Made by a program: the position numbers and the translations under genes. A stretch of 26,165 nucleotides of DNA from contig AUXH01000243.1 in assembly GCA_000482145.1 (NCBI GenBank), positions 1 through 26,165 on the forward strand, in the 5' to 3' direction. This document shows, one piece after another, positions 1 to 8,161 of the stretch (position 1 is its first letter; every line of letters begins with the position of its first letter). This DNA is from Strigomonas culicis (Eukaryota > Euglenozoa > Kinetoplastea > Trypanosomatida > Trypanosomatidae). The notes under the pieces were generated by a model. It saw only the letters and a list, made by a program, of their open reading frames with translations, did not search any database and was not told the DNA's origin.

Positions 1-1
1 C

Positions 2-772
2 GCCGCCGCCGTCGCGGCCCCGCGCGGGTCGGCCACTCGCGCGTCCGCACCGGCGGAGGTGCTCGCCAAGACGGCCGCCGCCGCCGCCGCCGCGGCGCCG
101 GCAACCCCCGCCGCCGCCGCCAAGGCCGCGCCGGCGGTCGCCGCGCAGAAGAAGACACCGGTCATCGCCGTGCAGAAGAAGGTGCCGGTGCTGACCGCCG
201 CGGCCAAGAGCGTCACCACCCCTGCGCCCGCGGCCGCGACCCCACCACCCCCACCGGCGGCGGCGGCGCTCTCCACGGTGCCGTACGGTGAGACGCCCGT
301 CAAGAGCGGCGACTCGCCGAGCGGCTCGGCCGCGCCGCGCGCTGACTCCGCCGCGCCGTACGGCGAGACGGAGCGGCGGGGCACGGTGCCGGTGGCGTTG
401 ACGCCGTGGACGGGGGATGTGGCGGGCCGCGGCAGCGCGCCCTTCGGCACGCCGGAGGGCGCGTGCACTGTCCCGCCCGGCACCGCGACGCCGACGACGA
501 CGACGCGGCAGCGGTCGGCGCTGGGCGGCAGCCCGTTGCCCTTCACGGACTTCAGCCGCATGAGCGTGCCGACAGCGCCGGTCGTGGAGGACTCGGCCCC
601 GAACAGCATGGTGCGCACGCCGGACGGCGCGACGGAGGAGGAGGGGGAGCTCCCGCGGCCGACCATGGGCGCCGTGGTGTACGCGGCCAATGACGACCAG
701 GGCAGCGCGGAGGCGGCGGACGGCCGCCCCTCGCAAGGGAGCATGACCGACCTGGCGCGCAAGGAGGAGTAG
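2..772 (+). CDS. Ala/Pro/Lys-rich protein, 5' truncated by window edge
   Basis: The frame is open from base 2, with no ATG before the Ala-rich run, and it closes at TAG 770-772, so the start lies outside the window. The N-terminal part seen is poly-Ala followed by an A/P/K stretch containing AQKKTPVI and AVQKKVPVL, a short near-repeat. A second loose repeat, PYGET, occurs twice (about 285-299 and 357-371) and is followed by APFGTPEG. The rest is Gly/Ser/Thr/Pro-rich and ends in a charged tail, LARKEE. No folded domain, signal or membrane segment is visible, and I do not recognise the family. Codon use matches the other genes here, so I take it as real, but its function is unknown. The tail composition loosely resembles that of the last gene in the window (24738-25898). 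Confidence 0.75.
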   Translation, partial: AAAVAAPRGSATRASAPAEVLAKTAAAAAAAAPATPAAAAKAAPAVAAQKKTPVIAVQKKVPVLTAAAKSVTTPAPAAATPPPPPAAAALSTVPYGETPVKSGDSPSGSAAPRADSAAPYGETERRGTVPVALTPWTGDVAGRGSAPFGTPEGACTVPPGTATPTTTTRQRSALGGSPLPFTDFSRMSVPTAPVVEDSAPNSMVRTPDGATEEEGELPRPTMGAVVYAANDDQGSAEAADGRPSQGSMTDLARKEE

Positions 773-2021
773 CGGGGGTATGCTATCGATGCGGTGCTCG
801 ATTGTTTTTTTTTTTGTCTTGCTTGCTTTTTTTTTTTCTTCTTTCCGTTTCCTTTTATCATTTCACTTTATAATGGTTACTTTGCTCATGTCAGGCAGTG
901 CGCTTCTCAGTGACACACTTGCACATTTTTTTTTCTTTTTCTTTTTGGCGTCAATACGAACTTCTCACGTTGTCTATTGCGTAGTACTTAATACTAGCAA
1001 TCGGTGTCATACGCCAGAAGAACTAAAGGTCTACTCGTGGAAGAGGCGTACAGGTACAATGAAAAGTGAAAAGAAAACGAAAACAGAATAATTAATAATA
1101 AACTCTACTAGCAGCAAACACAAACTGTTATGCTGCAAGAAGAAAAAAAAAAGTGACTAACCGTATTGCTATTATTATCTATGTAGAAGTAATAATTGCG
1201 TATATACACGTATGTTGAAAAAGGAAAACGTTTGCTATTAAAAGGAAGCAAAAGCGGTTTACTCTCTTTTTTTTTTCCGGTTGGCGATAATAGGGAAGAT
1301 ATCTAGGCAAGGACGGTATTGAGATATCATGTCATGAAGATATGTGTGTTTTGAGCAAGTATTATTTTTTTTTTGATATCAAGCAACAAAAAAGAAAAAA
1401 AAAAGAGTCAACCACGAATTAAAAAAGAGCATCTTTCATTTTTTTTGGAATGTATATTAATACATGGCTGTTGCTACATTGTAAGTAGTTTTTTTTTTCC
1501 TTCTTTCTTTTTTTTAACAAAGATCTTTTTTTTTTTTTTTAAACAATTCTCTGCCGTTGATCTTACATACAAACACACACACATCACACATAGATGTACA
1601 TATATATCTACTCACGTCTCCTTGGCATCGAGAGGAACTAATAATTAAAAGAAGAACAGAAAAGAAAAGAATGCGCTTTTTTTTCTTCCCATTTCCTCTT
1701 TTTTTGTTTTTATTATCTTCATTGCCGTTTGTTTTGTTCGCTGTTTTATTATTGAGATTCGTACAGTGGTGGCTGGCCACGGGGGAGCGTAGTTGCTGTA
1801 CAACAACAACACCAACGAGAAACAAACGCATAAGTAAGCAGCAGCACCGAAGTAACGCTGAATGTGTTTCCCTTGGTTTATCACAGGCAACGTAGTGTAA
1901 ATGATGTGCTTCCTGTATTCGACAATAGTATCGTCTCTCTCTCTCATTTTCCCTCTTCTTCCTTTCCTTTTCCCATTTCTAAAGAAAGTAAAAGTAAATA
2001 ATTAGTTTGGATCAAAAGAAA
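773..2021 (+). other. Intergenic region, T- and A-rich, no gene seen
   Basis: This is the 3' UTR of the first gene plus spacer. It holds many T-runs of 8-14 bases, A-runs, short CA/AC repeats near 1570-1590 and a pyrimidine tract at 1935-1980 followed by AG at 1983-1984, which could be an alternative splice acceptor. Open frames here (for example 780-1091, 1373-1648 and 1557-1895) encode only Phe/Leu/Lys/Ser low complexity and lack the G/C third-position bias of the real genes. No tRNA-like or other structured RNA was recognised. Confidence 0.7.
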
Positions 2022-2065
2022 CCCCCCTTTCCATCGTTTTTTTTAATTATTATCATTATTTTTAG
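2022..2065 (+). promoter_or_regulatory. Likely trans-splice acceptor for the 2171 gene
   Basis: A C-run and T-run (2022-2044) is followed by the first AG at 2064-2065, giving a 5' UTR of about 105 nt. A second candidate is AG 2133-2134, after a C-rich tract. Trypanosomatid mRNAs receive the spliced leader at an AG just after a polypyrimidine tract. The choice between the two sites cannot be made from sequence alone. Confidence 0.45.
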
Positions 2066-2170
2066 CTTGACAGCGAGCAGCGCATAGACAGCTGTACGTG
2101 CAGTGAAGCGCACCCCCACCCTACTTCACAATAGTAATACCCTCCCCCCTCCCCCCATCGCCTCCCTCCA

Positions 2171-3112
2171 ATGGGAGTTTGTACATCTGCCGTCGCGGGT
2201 TTTGTCCGCCAGATCAAGCCGGCCCCCGCGCGGTCCGTGGGGAGCGAATTCGACTTTCGCATGAAGAACCTGCACTCCCTGAGACAGGCTTACCACGTGC
2301 TGGAGAGGAACGTCCGCCGGCTGCTGGACGCGTTGCGCGACGTGCCGGTGCAGCTGAGCTTGTCGGGCGAGGGCTACACGGGCATCTTCGCGTGCCTCAA
2401 CCAGGGCGGCGCCGGCGTGTCGGAGATCATCATCCCCGCGGAGTCGAGGCGCGAGGTGGACACGGAGCCGGCGCACAGCCCCTTCCAGAGCCCCACCGCG
2501 CGCAGCCCCTCCTGCGGCGCGCCGGCCACGACACTCAACCGCCGGTCGCTGCTCGCGCGGCGCGGCAGCGCGCGCGGGGCGCCGTCGGCGCCCTGCCAGG
2601 CGGCGGGCGACAGCTGCGGCGCGGATGGGCGGATCCCCACCATCGACCGCGCGCAGGCCCAGCTGGACTACACGAGCGCGCAGGCACTACAGGAGACCTT
2701 TGCGGAGATCCGCCAGGTGGACTACGTGAGGCTACAGAAGGAGGTGACGGAGCGCGTCCTCCTCGTCTACGGCAACCTGTTTGTACAGCAGGAGGCGGCC
2801 GTGCGGCAGGGCGGCGTCGTCCAGAGCCGCTTCAACGCGCTGCAGCTGGCGCGCGACCGCGTCACGCGCCTCGAGCGCTCCTGTGAGAAGCGCGGCCAGC
2901 CGCCGACGCTCGCGGACGACTACCCCGAGGTGACCCGCCTCGCGGCGGAGGCGGACGCCGAGTTCCAGAAGCAGCTCCGCATCTTTGACGGGCAGTACGA
3001 GAGGCTGCTGGTAGACACACAGAGGCTGTCGCGCCTGTCGAAGGACGCGCTGCTCGATAACTGCGAGGCCTTCTTGAAGGCGATGTCGGACCCCATGGCA
3101 CCGGTGTGCTGA
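2171..3112 (+). CDS. Predicted N-myristoylated helical protein, possibly BAR-like
   Basis: The protein has 313 residues from ATG 2171, the first ATG in frame after the candidate acceptors. It begins MGVCTSAV: Gly2 with Ser6 fits an N-myristoylation signal and Cys4 a palmitoylation site, which together predict attachment to the cytosolic face of a membrane. A first helix (about 27-60) is followed by a small conserved-looking patch (61-87), then a Ser/Arg/Pro-rich disordered insert (about 88-155). Two long amphipathic helices follow, at about 160-237 and 250-305. This three-helix pattern with charged heptads resembles BAR-domain proteins, which dimerise and sense or shape curved membranes. That assignment is inferred from pattern only, and a generic coiled coil is the alternative. 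No enzyme motif is seen. The acylation signal is the firmer part of the call. Confidence 0.85.
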   Translation: MGVCTSAVAGFVRQIKPAPARSVGSEFDFRMKNLHSLRQAYHVLERNVRRLLDALRDVPVQLSLSGEGYTGIFACLNQGGAGVSEIIIPAESRREVDTEPAHSPFQSPTARSPSCGAPATTLNRRSLLARRGSARGAPSAPCQAAGDSCGADGRIPTIDRAQAQLDYTSAQALQETFAEIRQVDYVRLQKEVTERVLLVYGNLFVQQEAAVRQGGVVQSRFNALQLARDRVTRLERSCEKRGQPPTLADDYPEVTRLAAEADAEFQKQLRIFDGQYERLLVDTQRLSRLSKDALLDNCEAFLKAMSDPMAPVC

Positions 3113-4081
3113 GGCGCATACATACACATACATAAAGGTATATATAAAAAAGGAAAACTTAATGAAGCGCAACGCAAAGAGAACAACAATGAAAAGAAAG
3201 TGGAGACACTGTGAAGCAGAAAGTCAGAAAACAAAAAAAAGATTACATAAATGGATTGAAACATCATTTCTTCTCTCTTTTGTTTTTCTTTTGCTATTGT
3301 TCGATGCGATTCTCTGTTTCCTTTTTTTTCCCTTTCGCAGTGTTTTGAACAGTTGTTCTGTTAGAACATCAGTACATTATCATTACTAAAAAGAGTATTT
3401 CCTCATTTTTTTCTCTATACTCTCTCTCCTGTTTTTTTTTTCCCATTTGCCATTCTTCGTAACCACCATTTGACACTGTTGTGGAGAGCAGCTCGTCGTA
3501 CTTATTTTTTGTTGTATGTATATTTACTGATCGAAAACACGTTTTGATTGCTCTTATCTCCTTTTTTTTTAAAAAGAAAACCTTTTGTACCTGTTTAAAA
3601 TCATAATAATAATCATAGTAATCGTGCTAAAGGAAGAGAAGTTTTTTTTTCTATTCTTTTGCGTTCAGAACTGGTGCTCACTGTGGCATAGGTAGTGTGA
3701 GCAGCCACAACCCACGAAACGAAACAGAACAGACCACAAAAGCCTATGCAGAGTGTTTACATATCTTATGGGTGCTCGTTTTCCTTTTTTTTATTTTTAT
3801 TTTTGACTGTTAAATGATGCAGCTACGGCTGACACATCTTTACGGTAATCCTATGAATTGCTATTCTATCATTTCTCTCTCTCTTTCTCTTTCTCTCTTT
3901 TCTTTTTTTCTTTTGTAACTCCAAGAGCACAGTACGGACAGAGTTGTCTCTCTCTCTTTTTTTCTTTCTTTACAGGAGTGCCTGTGGAAGAGAGGGAGAG
4001 GAAGAATAGAAAACAAACAAATTCATACATACATACATCCATAACACTAATAAAAAAGAGAGTACGTTGCTCTCTTTATAT
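3113..4081 (+). other. Intergenic region with extra acceptor-like tracts, no gene seen
   Basis: This AT-rich spacer between the 2171 and 4195 genes contains pyrimidine tracts ending in AG at 3339-3340 and at 3974-3975, a small pair of overlapping inverted repeats at 3347-3368, and an ATA/ATC-rich microsatellite near 3600-3625. Open frames are low complexity. Either AG could serve as a distant alternative acceptor for the 4195 gene or for a noncoding trans-spliced RNA. Confidence 0.65.
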
Positions 4082-4170
4082 TCTGTTTTTTTTTCTTTTT
4101 TTTCTTTCTTTCCCTTTTCTTCTTTTGCGTCGTACAAAAAAAAAATATTAAACAAAAAAAAATAAACAAG
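4082..4170 (+). promoter_or_regulatory. Likely trans-splice acceptor for the 4195 gene
   Basis: A long T/C tract (4082-4127) is followed by an A-rich stretch with no AG until 4169-4170. Splicing there leaves a 24-nt 5' UTR before ATG 4195. The stronger-looking TTTACAG at 3974-3975 is an alternative, giving about 220 nt. Confidence 0.55.
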
Positions 4171-4194
4171 AAGAAAAAAACTTAGTTCGAAAAC

Positions 4195-4950
4195 ATGTTT
4201 TCTCGTAGCACGACCCGTGGCGGCGGTGGCGCGCTCCTCAGCCGGTACATCCCCGTCGTCGGCCGCATCTTCCTTGCGGAGACGCTGTACGGCAGCAAGT
4301 ACAGCCCGCACATTGGGCTCTATAGCATGCCCTTCATCTACGTGAAGACCGTGCTGCTCTGCGCGGCCGACGAGGGCCTCGCGGTGAAGGAGCAGCTGTA
4401 CCTGCAGGGGATGGTGGAGGCACTGCTGCCGTCCGACGCGTCGCAGGACAACCTGACCAAGCTGGAGGTCGTGCAGTTCATTGACGCGGTGCCGGTGCGT
4501 GACAGCAGCGCGCCGCCGCCGGCAGATCTCGCCTCCCCCCGCGGCCTCTACCCTTGCGAGACGGGCGACGGCGACGGCGCGGCGGCGGCGCACAACCGCG
4601 GTGGCCGCGCGGGCGGCGGGCTGGGGCTGCCCACCGCCGAGTCCATGTCTTCCTTCATCAACACTTCCTCCTTCCCCGGCACGCTGGCGCACATCCTGCT
4701 GTACGACAGCGTCTCCTGCTGCGTCGCGGACGGCTGCTACACGGCGCGGAAGAAGAAGCGCGTGGCGCTCGTCGGCTCCCAGATCGGGCTCTCCACAGCC
4801 GTGCTGGAGCTCATCGAGTCCGTCGCCCTCCGCGAGAAGGCCATTGCGACGGAGAAGGCGAAGCTGCTGCTGCTGCGGCCGCCGCTGCCACAGGCGGAGA
4901 TGGAGGCGTATCGGTCCTTCTTGCGGCGCTGCAGGGCGCCGAAGGACTAG
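4195..4950 (+). CDS. Conserved-type protein with two TerB-like helical halves
   Basis: The protein has 251 residues. Residues 46-98 contain VLLCAADEGLAVKEQLYL and then LEVVQFIDAV. This pattern (small residues, AD-G, acidic/basic pair, Leu-rich helix) resembles the metal-binding TerB/DjlA-N helical fold. Residues 163-222 show it again, with CCVADGCYTARKKKRVAL then GLSTAVLELIESVA. A Gly/Asp/Ala-rich linker (about 104-147) separates them. The N-terminus (MFSRSTTRGGGGALLSRY) has Arg and no acids, so it could be a mitochondrial presequence. No transmembrane span is certain, although 18-50 is rather hydrophobic. The TerB-like call rests on pattern alone; if it is wrong, this is an unassigned helical protein. 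The role is unknown, and the neighbours do not help to assign it. Confidence 0.85.
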   Translation: MFSRSTTRGGGGALLSRYIPVVGRIFLAETLYGSKYSPHIGLYSMPFIYVKTVLLCAADEGLAVKEQLYLQGMVEALLPSDASQDNLTKLEVVQFIDAVPVRDSSAPPPADLASPRGLYPCETGDGDGAAAAHNRGGRAGGGLGLPTAESMSSFINTSSFPGTLAHILLYDSVSCCVADGCYTARKKKRVALVGSQIGLSTAVLELIESVALREKAIATEKAKLLLLRPPLPQAEMEAYRSFLRRCRAPKD

Positions 4951-5281
4951 GCGAGAAGCGGGTGGTAAACCACACCTAAACACACACACACAAAAAAAAA
5001 AAAATGAAAACAAATTGCTGTTTGCGAAAAAATCCGTTGTACATAAGTGATCAGAAAGACAACGAGCATACCATCATAAAAAAAGAAGAAGAGGAAAAAA
5101 AAACAGAAGGGCGTGACGCGCTCCATAGTATGGACCCGGACTTACACTTTTTATCTGTATAAGTTCTTCTTTCTGAGTTTTTGTTCTTTTCTCCATACCT
5201 CTTTGACTCTCATCCTTATCAGCAAGTAAAGCCGACATAGACATATAAAAATAGAAACATAAATAGAACAACCCATCTTGT
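4951..5281 (+). other. 3' UTR/spacer, no gene seen
   Basis: The 3' UTR of the 4195 gene begins with a CA repeat running into an A-run (4980-5003). The remainder is AT-rich with scattered pyrimidine tracts. Nothing in it resembles a coding region or a structured RNA. Confidence 0.65.
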
Positions 5282-5335
5282 ATTTTTTTTCCCCCATTTC
5301 CCCCTTTGTTTTCTCTACAACAACCCATACCGCAG
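5282..5335 (+). promoter_or_regulatory. Likely trans-splice acceptor for the 5367 gene
   Basis: Tracts of T8, C5 and C4, with further T/C up to 5317, are followed by CCGCAG with AG at 5334-5335. This gives a 31-nt 5' UTR before ATG 5367. No other AG intervenes. Confidence 0.65.
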
Positions 5336-5366
5336 AAGCGCCTCTCGTTTCCGTCTTCCCCGTATC

Positions 5367-7553
5367 ATGGCCATCACGCACAAGGCAGTGGTCATCGTGC
5401 TGTGGTGTCTCTGCGGCGTCGTACTCGTCGCTGTTCTGATCCTGCTAGCTGTCCTTCTCATCCTCCGCCGGCGGCGGCTGCAGTCCCGGCGCGTGAAATG
5501 CATCGCCTACATGGACACGCATCACACCACGACGGAGGACAGGGAGGAGGTGAGCCTGTACATGTTTGCCGACTACGAGCTGCGGTCGGGCGTGCAGGAC
5601 CTGAAGAGCGCGCCGCCCTGCGGCGTCTACCGGGCGGCGCAGATCGTGCACCTGCAGCCGGCCGCGACGGCGCAGGGGCTGCCGGCGCCGTATGACATTC
5701 TCCTCAGCATCGCGTACCAGCCGACGCTGGACACCGCGTGGCTGGCGCCCGGCGGCTGCGCGGCCACCGGCGTGCCGCGGCTGCTGGGGCAGGAGGCCTT
5801 CCTTCGCGTGAACTACATCACCGATGCCGTCGGCGGGCCGCACAACTTCCTGCGCTACACGATGCCGCTGCACTTTCAGCACACCGGCACGTACGTTGTG
5901 CGCGCCCACACGGTGAACCCCTTCACGAAGGTGGTCGGCACCATGCACGAATTTGCCTTTCTGATAGACCTCCACGGCACCGTGCAGTCCGGCGGCGGCG
6001 CCGACATCCACCACCACAACAAGATCGACATTGACCTCTCCGGCATGAATCGCGGGGCCGGCGCCTTGGTGGTCCCGCCGCCGGCCACGGCGGTTGCGCC
6101 GCCCGGCTTCCGGCCGACCCTGGGTGGCATCGGCGGCTCGGCGGTGTCGCTGAACACGGCACACAGCCTCGCCAGCGGGTACCTGCTTCCGCCGCACGTG
6201 ACGCCGAGCGTGGGGGAGGTGACGACGACAACGCAGATCGTCATCACGCCCAACTACAAGCACAGCGGGGTGCGGCTGGAGGACAAGATCCTGTACAGCA
6301 CGGACGGCACGGAGCCCAACATGGTTTATCACGGGCCCTTCACGCTGGCGCTGCACTACAGCGAGCGCAAGCACGCCGGCAGGAGCGACGCGCAGTGGGT
6401 CACCATCCGCGCCGTGGCGGTGTCCAACACAGCCAACGGGGAGTGCGCCAGCTACGGCGGCCACCAGGCGGACGGCTCGTGCATTGTGAAGAGCGCGGAG
6501 ACGCAGGTGCGGCTGCGGGTGCGGCCGGCGGGCTACTCCTACTACGACCCGGCGGTGCCGTCGCCGTGCGCGACGGTGCGCACCACGAACGCGACGCTGT
6601 ACTTCGACGAGACGGCCAACCATGCGGCCGGCGGCGACGGCCCGCGCGGCCGGTTCGTGACGGTGTACCAGATCATCTACCTCAAGGCGGCGCAGCACGC
6701 CACCTTCTACGACCAGATGCGCGACGAGGGCACGAGCGGAACGAAGAAGCGGCGCGTGAAGCTGGATCTGCGCCGGTGCATGGAGTACACCGGCGTCCCG
6801 GTCCGCATCACGGAGGACATCTTCCAGATCTACGCGTGGACGCTGGACCGGGCCGTGTTCGAGCGCAAGCGCGGCGCCATCGCCGGCGCCGCCGACAGCG
6901 ACGACGACGACCGCGACCCGAGCAGCCTGCTGTGGCGCAGCCCCGCCTGCCTGTACGACTGCACCCTGCAGCGGGCGCGCGAGCTGCCGTCCTATAGCAT
7001 CCCCAAGGCGGTGCAGCGGCTTCGGGAGATGGGCGGCGCCGCGGCGCGGGCGCAGCCGCCGCCGACGCCGGTCATGTGCATCAGCTGCTCCGAGGTCGAG
7101 CTCGTGTTCGAGGAGCCGCCGGCGAATAGCAAAATCGCGTACACCATCAACGGGTCGGAGCCCGCGCTCTTCGACGTGGACCCGCCCGCCTGCGCGGCGC
7201 CGCTGCGGCCCCGCAGGCACGGGCGTCACGATGACGAGGACGACGACGACGCGGGCGGCGTGCCGCCGACCACCTCCACACCGCGTGGCCGCACGTCGGT
7301 CCGCGGCGACGCGGACGGGAAGCAGACCTTTTTGTACCACTCGGGCAAGCGCATCACGCTGTCGCTGCTCGCAGCGCAGGCGGCGCACCTGACCGCGCGC
7401 GTGTTCATCCCCATCTACGAGGATGCGCAGGGTGCGCTGCACGGCGGCAGCGGCGGTCAGGGCGGCAGCGGGGGGACCCTTCTAGGATACCGCTACGGAG
7501 ACGTCTTTTACCGTGCGTTCTACTTCGATGGCGGAAAGGGAGAGACACCTTGA
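5367..7553 (+). CDS. Single-pass membrane protein with chitobiase-C-terminal/Ig-like domains
   Basis: The protein has 728 residues. A long hydrophobic span (about 8-33) is followed at once by RRRR and further Arg/Lys. By the positive-inside rule this places the large C-terminal part in the cytosol. Residues 275-385 hold a chitobiase/hexosaminidase C-terminal-like beta domain, centred on ILYSTDGTEPNMVYHGPF (309-326). A second copy, at about 565-685, centres on KIAYTINGSEP (589-599). Its loop is expanded by an acidic, disordered insert (about 606-652). Two more beta-rich segments, about 85-205 (ending HTGTYVVRAHT...FAFLIDLHG) and 400-500, may be divergent units of the same type. In other proteins this fold is an accessory, non-catalytic module. 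No glycosidase catalytic domain is present. The function is unknown; a scaffold or adhesion-like role at an endomembrane is an inference. The start is the first ATG after the acceptor. Confidence 0.88.
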   Translation: MAITHKAVVIVLWCLCGVVLVAVLILLAVLLILRRRRLQSRRVKCIAYMDTHHTTTEDREEVSLYMFADYELRSGVQDLKSAPPCGVYRAAQIVHLQPAATAQGLPAPYDILLSIAYQPTLDTAWLAPGGCAATGVPRLLGQEAFLRVNYITDAVGGPHNFLRYTMPLHFQHTGTYVVRAHTVNPFTKVVGTMHEFAFLIDLHGTVQSGGGADIHHHNKIDIDLSGMNRGAGALVVPPPATAVAPPGFRPTLGGIGGSAVSLNTAHSLASGYLLPPHVTPSVGEVTTTTQIVITPNYKHSGVRLEDKILYSTDGTEPNMVYHGPFTLALHYSERKHAGRSDAQWVTIRAVAVSNTANGECASYGGHQADGSCIVKSAETQVRLRVRPAGYSYYDPAVPSPCATVRTTNATLYFDETANHAAGGDGPRGRFVTVYQIIYLKAAQHATFYDQMRDEGTSGTKKRRVKLDLRRCMEYTGVPVRITEDIFQIYAWTLDRAVFERKRGAIAGAADSDDDDRDPSSLLWRSPACLYDCTLQRARELPSYSIPKAVQRLREMGGAAARAQPPPTPVMCISCSEVELVFEEPPANSKIAYTINGSEPALFDVDPPACAAPLRPRRHGRHDDEDDDDAGGVPPTTSTPRGRTSVRGDADGKQTFLYHSGKRITLSLLAAQAAHLTARVFIPIYEDAQGALHGGSGGQGGSGGTLLGYRYGDVFYRAFYFDGGKGETP

Positions 7554-8094
7554 AGCGCAACAACATCCACAAGAAAGAAGAAGCATGAAACGAAGAAAAG
7601 CAAAAAAAAATATCAGCATCGCTATATTCTCATACTCTGATGCTTTTTTTTTCAATTCTCTTTTTATGCTCCGTTTCCTTCAGTACTTGCTGCTGCTACA
7701 GCTTCCGCTGTTCCCCGGCGTCTGTGTTGTATGTGCCTGTTTTGGTGGTGGAGTCCCTTAGATGGAAGTGAGGAGCGCCAGAGCGTGATGCATTTTTATC
7801 TTGTAGATCTATATATTTAGATATGTAGAAAAGAAACCCCGTATTCGTGCTTCTGTAGAAATGAATACTCCTCTTTTTTTTTTAAAAAAAAGCGCTTTTT
7901 TGTATTAGTTGCACTACTGTCGCTTCCGCTTGGTTTTCATTTATTATCATTGTTATTTTATTATCAGGTAGATTTTCGTACAGCGGTAGATAAAAAAAAA
8001 AAGACAGAGCATGACTCTTCTTTATAATTATAATGATCACGAATTATGATTCCCATTACTCTTTGAAAATCTGCGCACGCAGTGCATAGTATTA
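7554..8094 (+). other. 3' UTR/spacer, no gene seen
   Basis: An AT-rich stretch with a striking T10-A8-GCGC-T6 block at 7874-7901, which can fold on itself. A GC-richer piece near 7680-7760 is open (7513-7761) but partly overlaps the upstream gene and has no protein-like composition. No RNA gene was recognised. Confidence 0.65.
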
Positions 8095-8144
8095 CTCTCT
8101 CTCTCTCTCTCTCTCTCTTTTCCTCTCTGTTTATTATCTTTCAG
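8095..8144 (+). promoter_or_regulatory. Likely trans-splice acceptor with (CT)12 tract for the 8162 gene
   Basis: A perfect (CT)12 run at 8095-8118 is followed by further pyrimidines and by TTTCAG, with AG at 8143-8144. This is the clearest acceptor in the window. It leaves a 17-nt 5' UTR before ATG 8162. Confidence 0.75.
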
Positions 8145-8161
8145 AGTAGTACCGTGTCATC

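Noticed and set aside
780..1947. Several 90-110 residue open frames in the first spacer, both strands
   Set aside because: They are Phe/Lys/Leu/Ser runs from homopolymers, lack the coding base bias of the genes here, and show no motif.
5445..7442. 665-residue open frame on the - strand
   Set aside because: Shadow of the membrane-protein gene at 5367-7553, which has a membrane span, recognisable domains and a splice acceptor.
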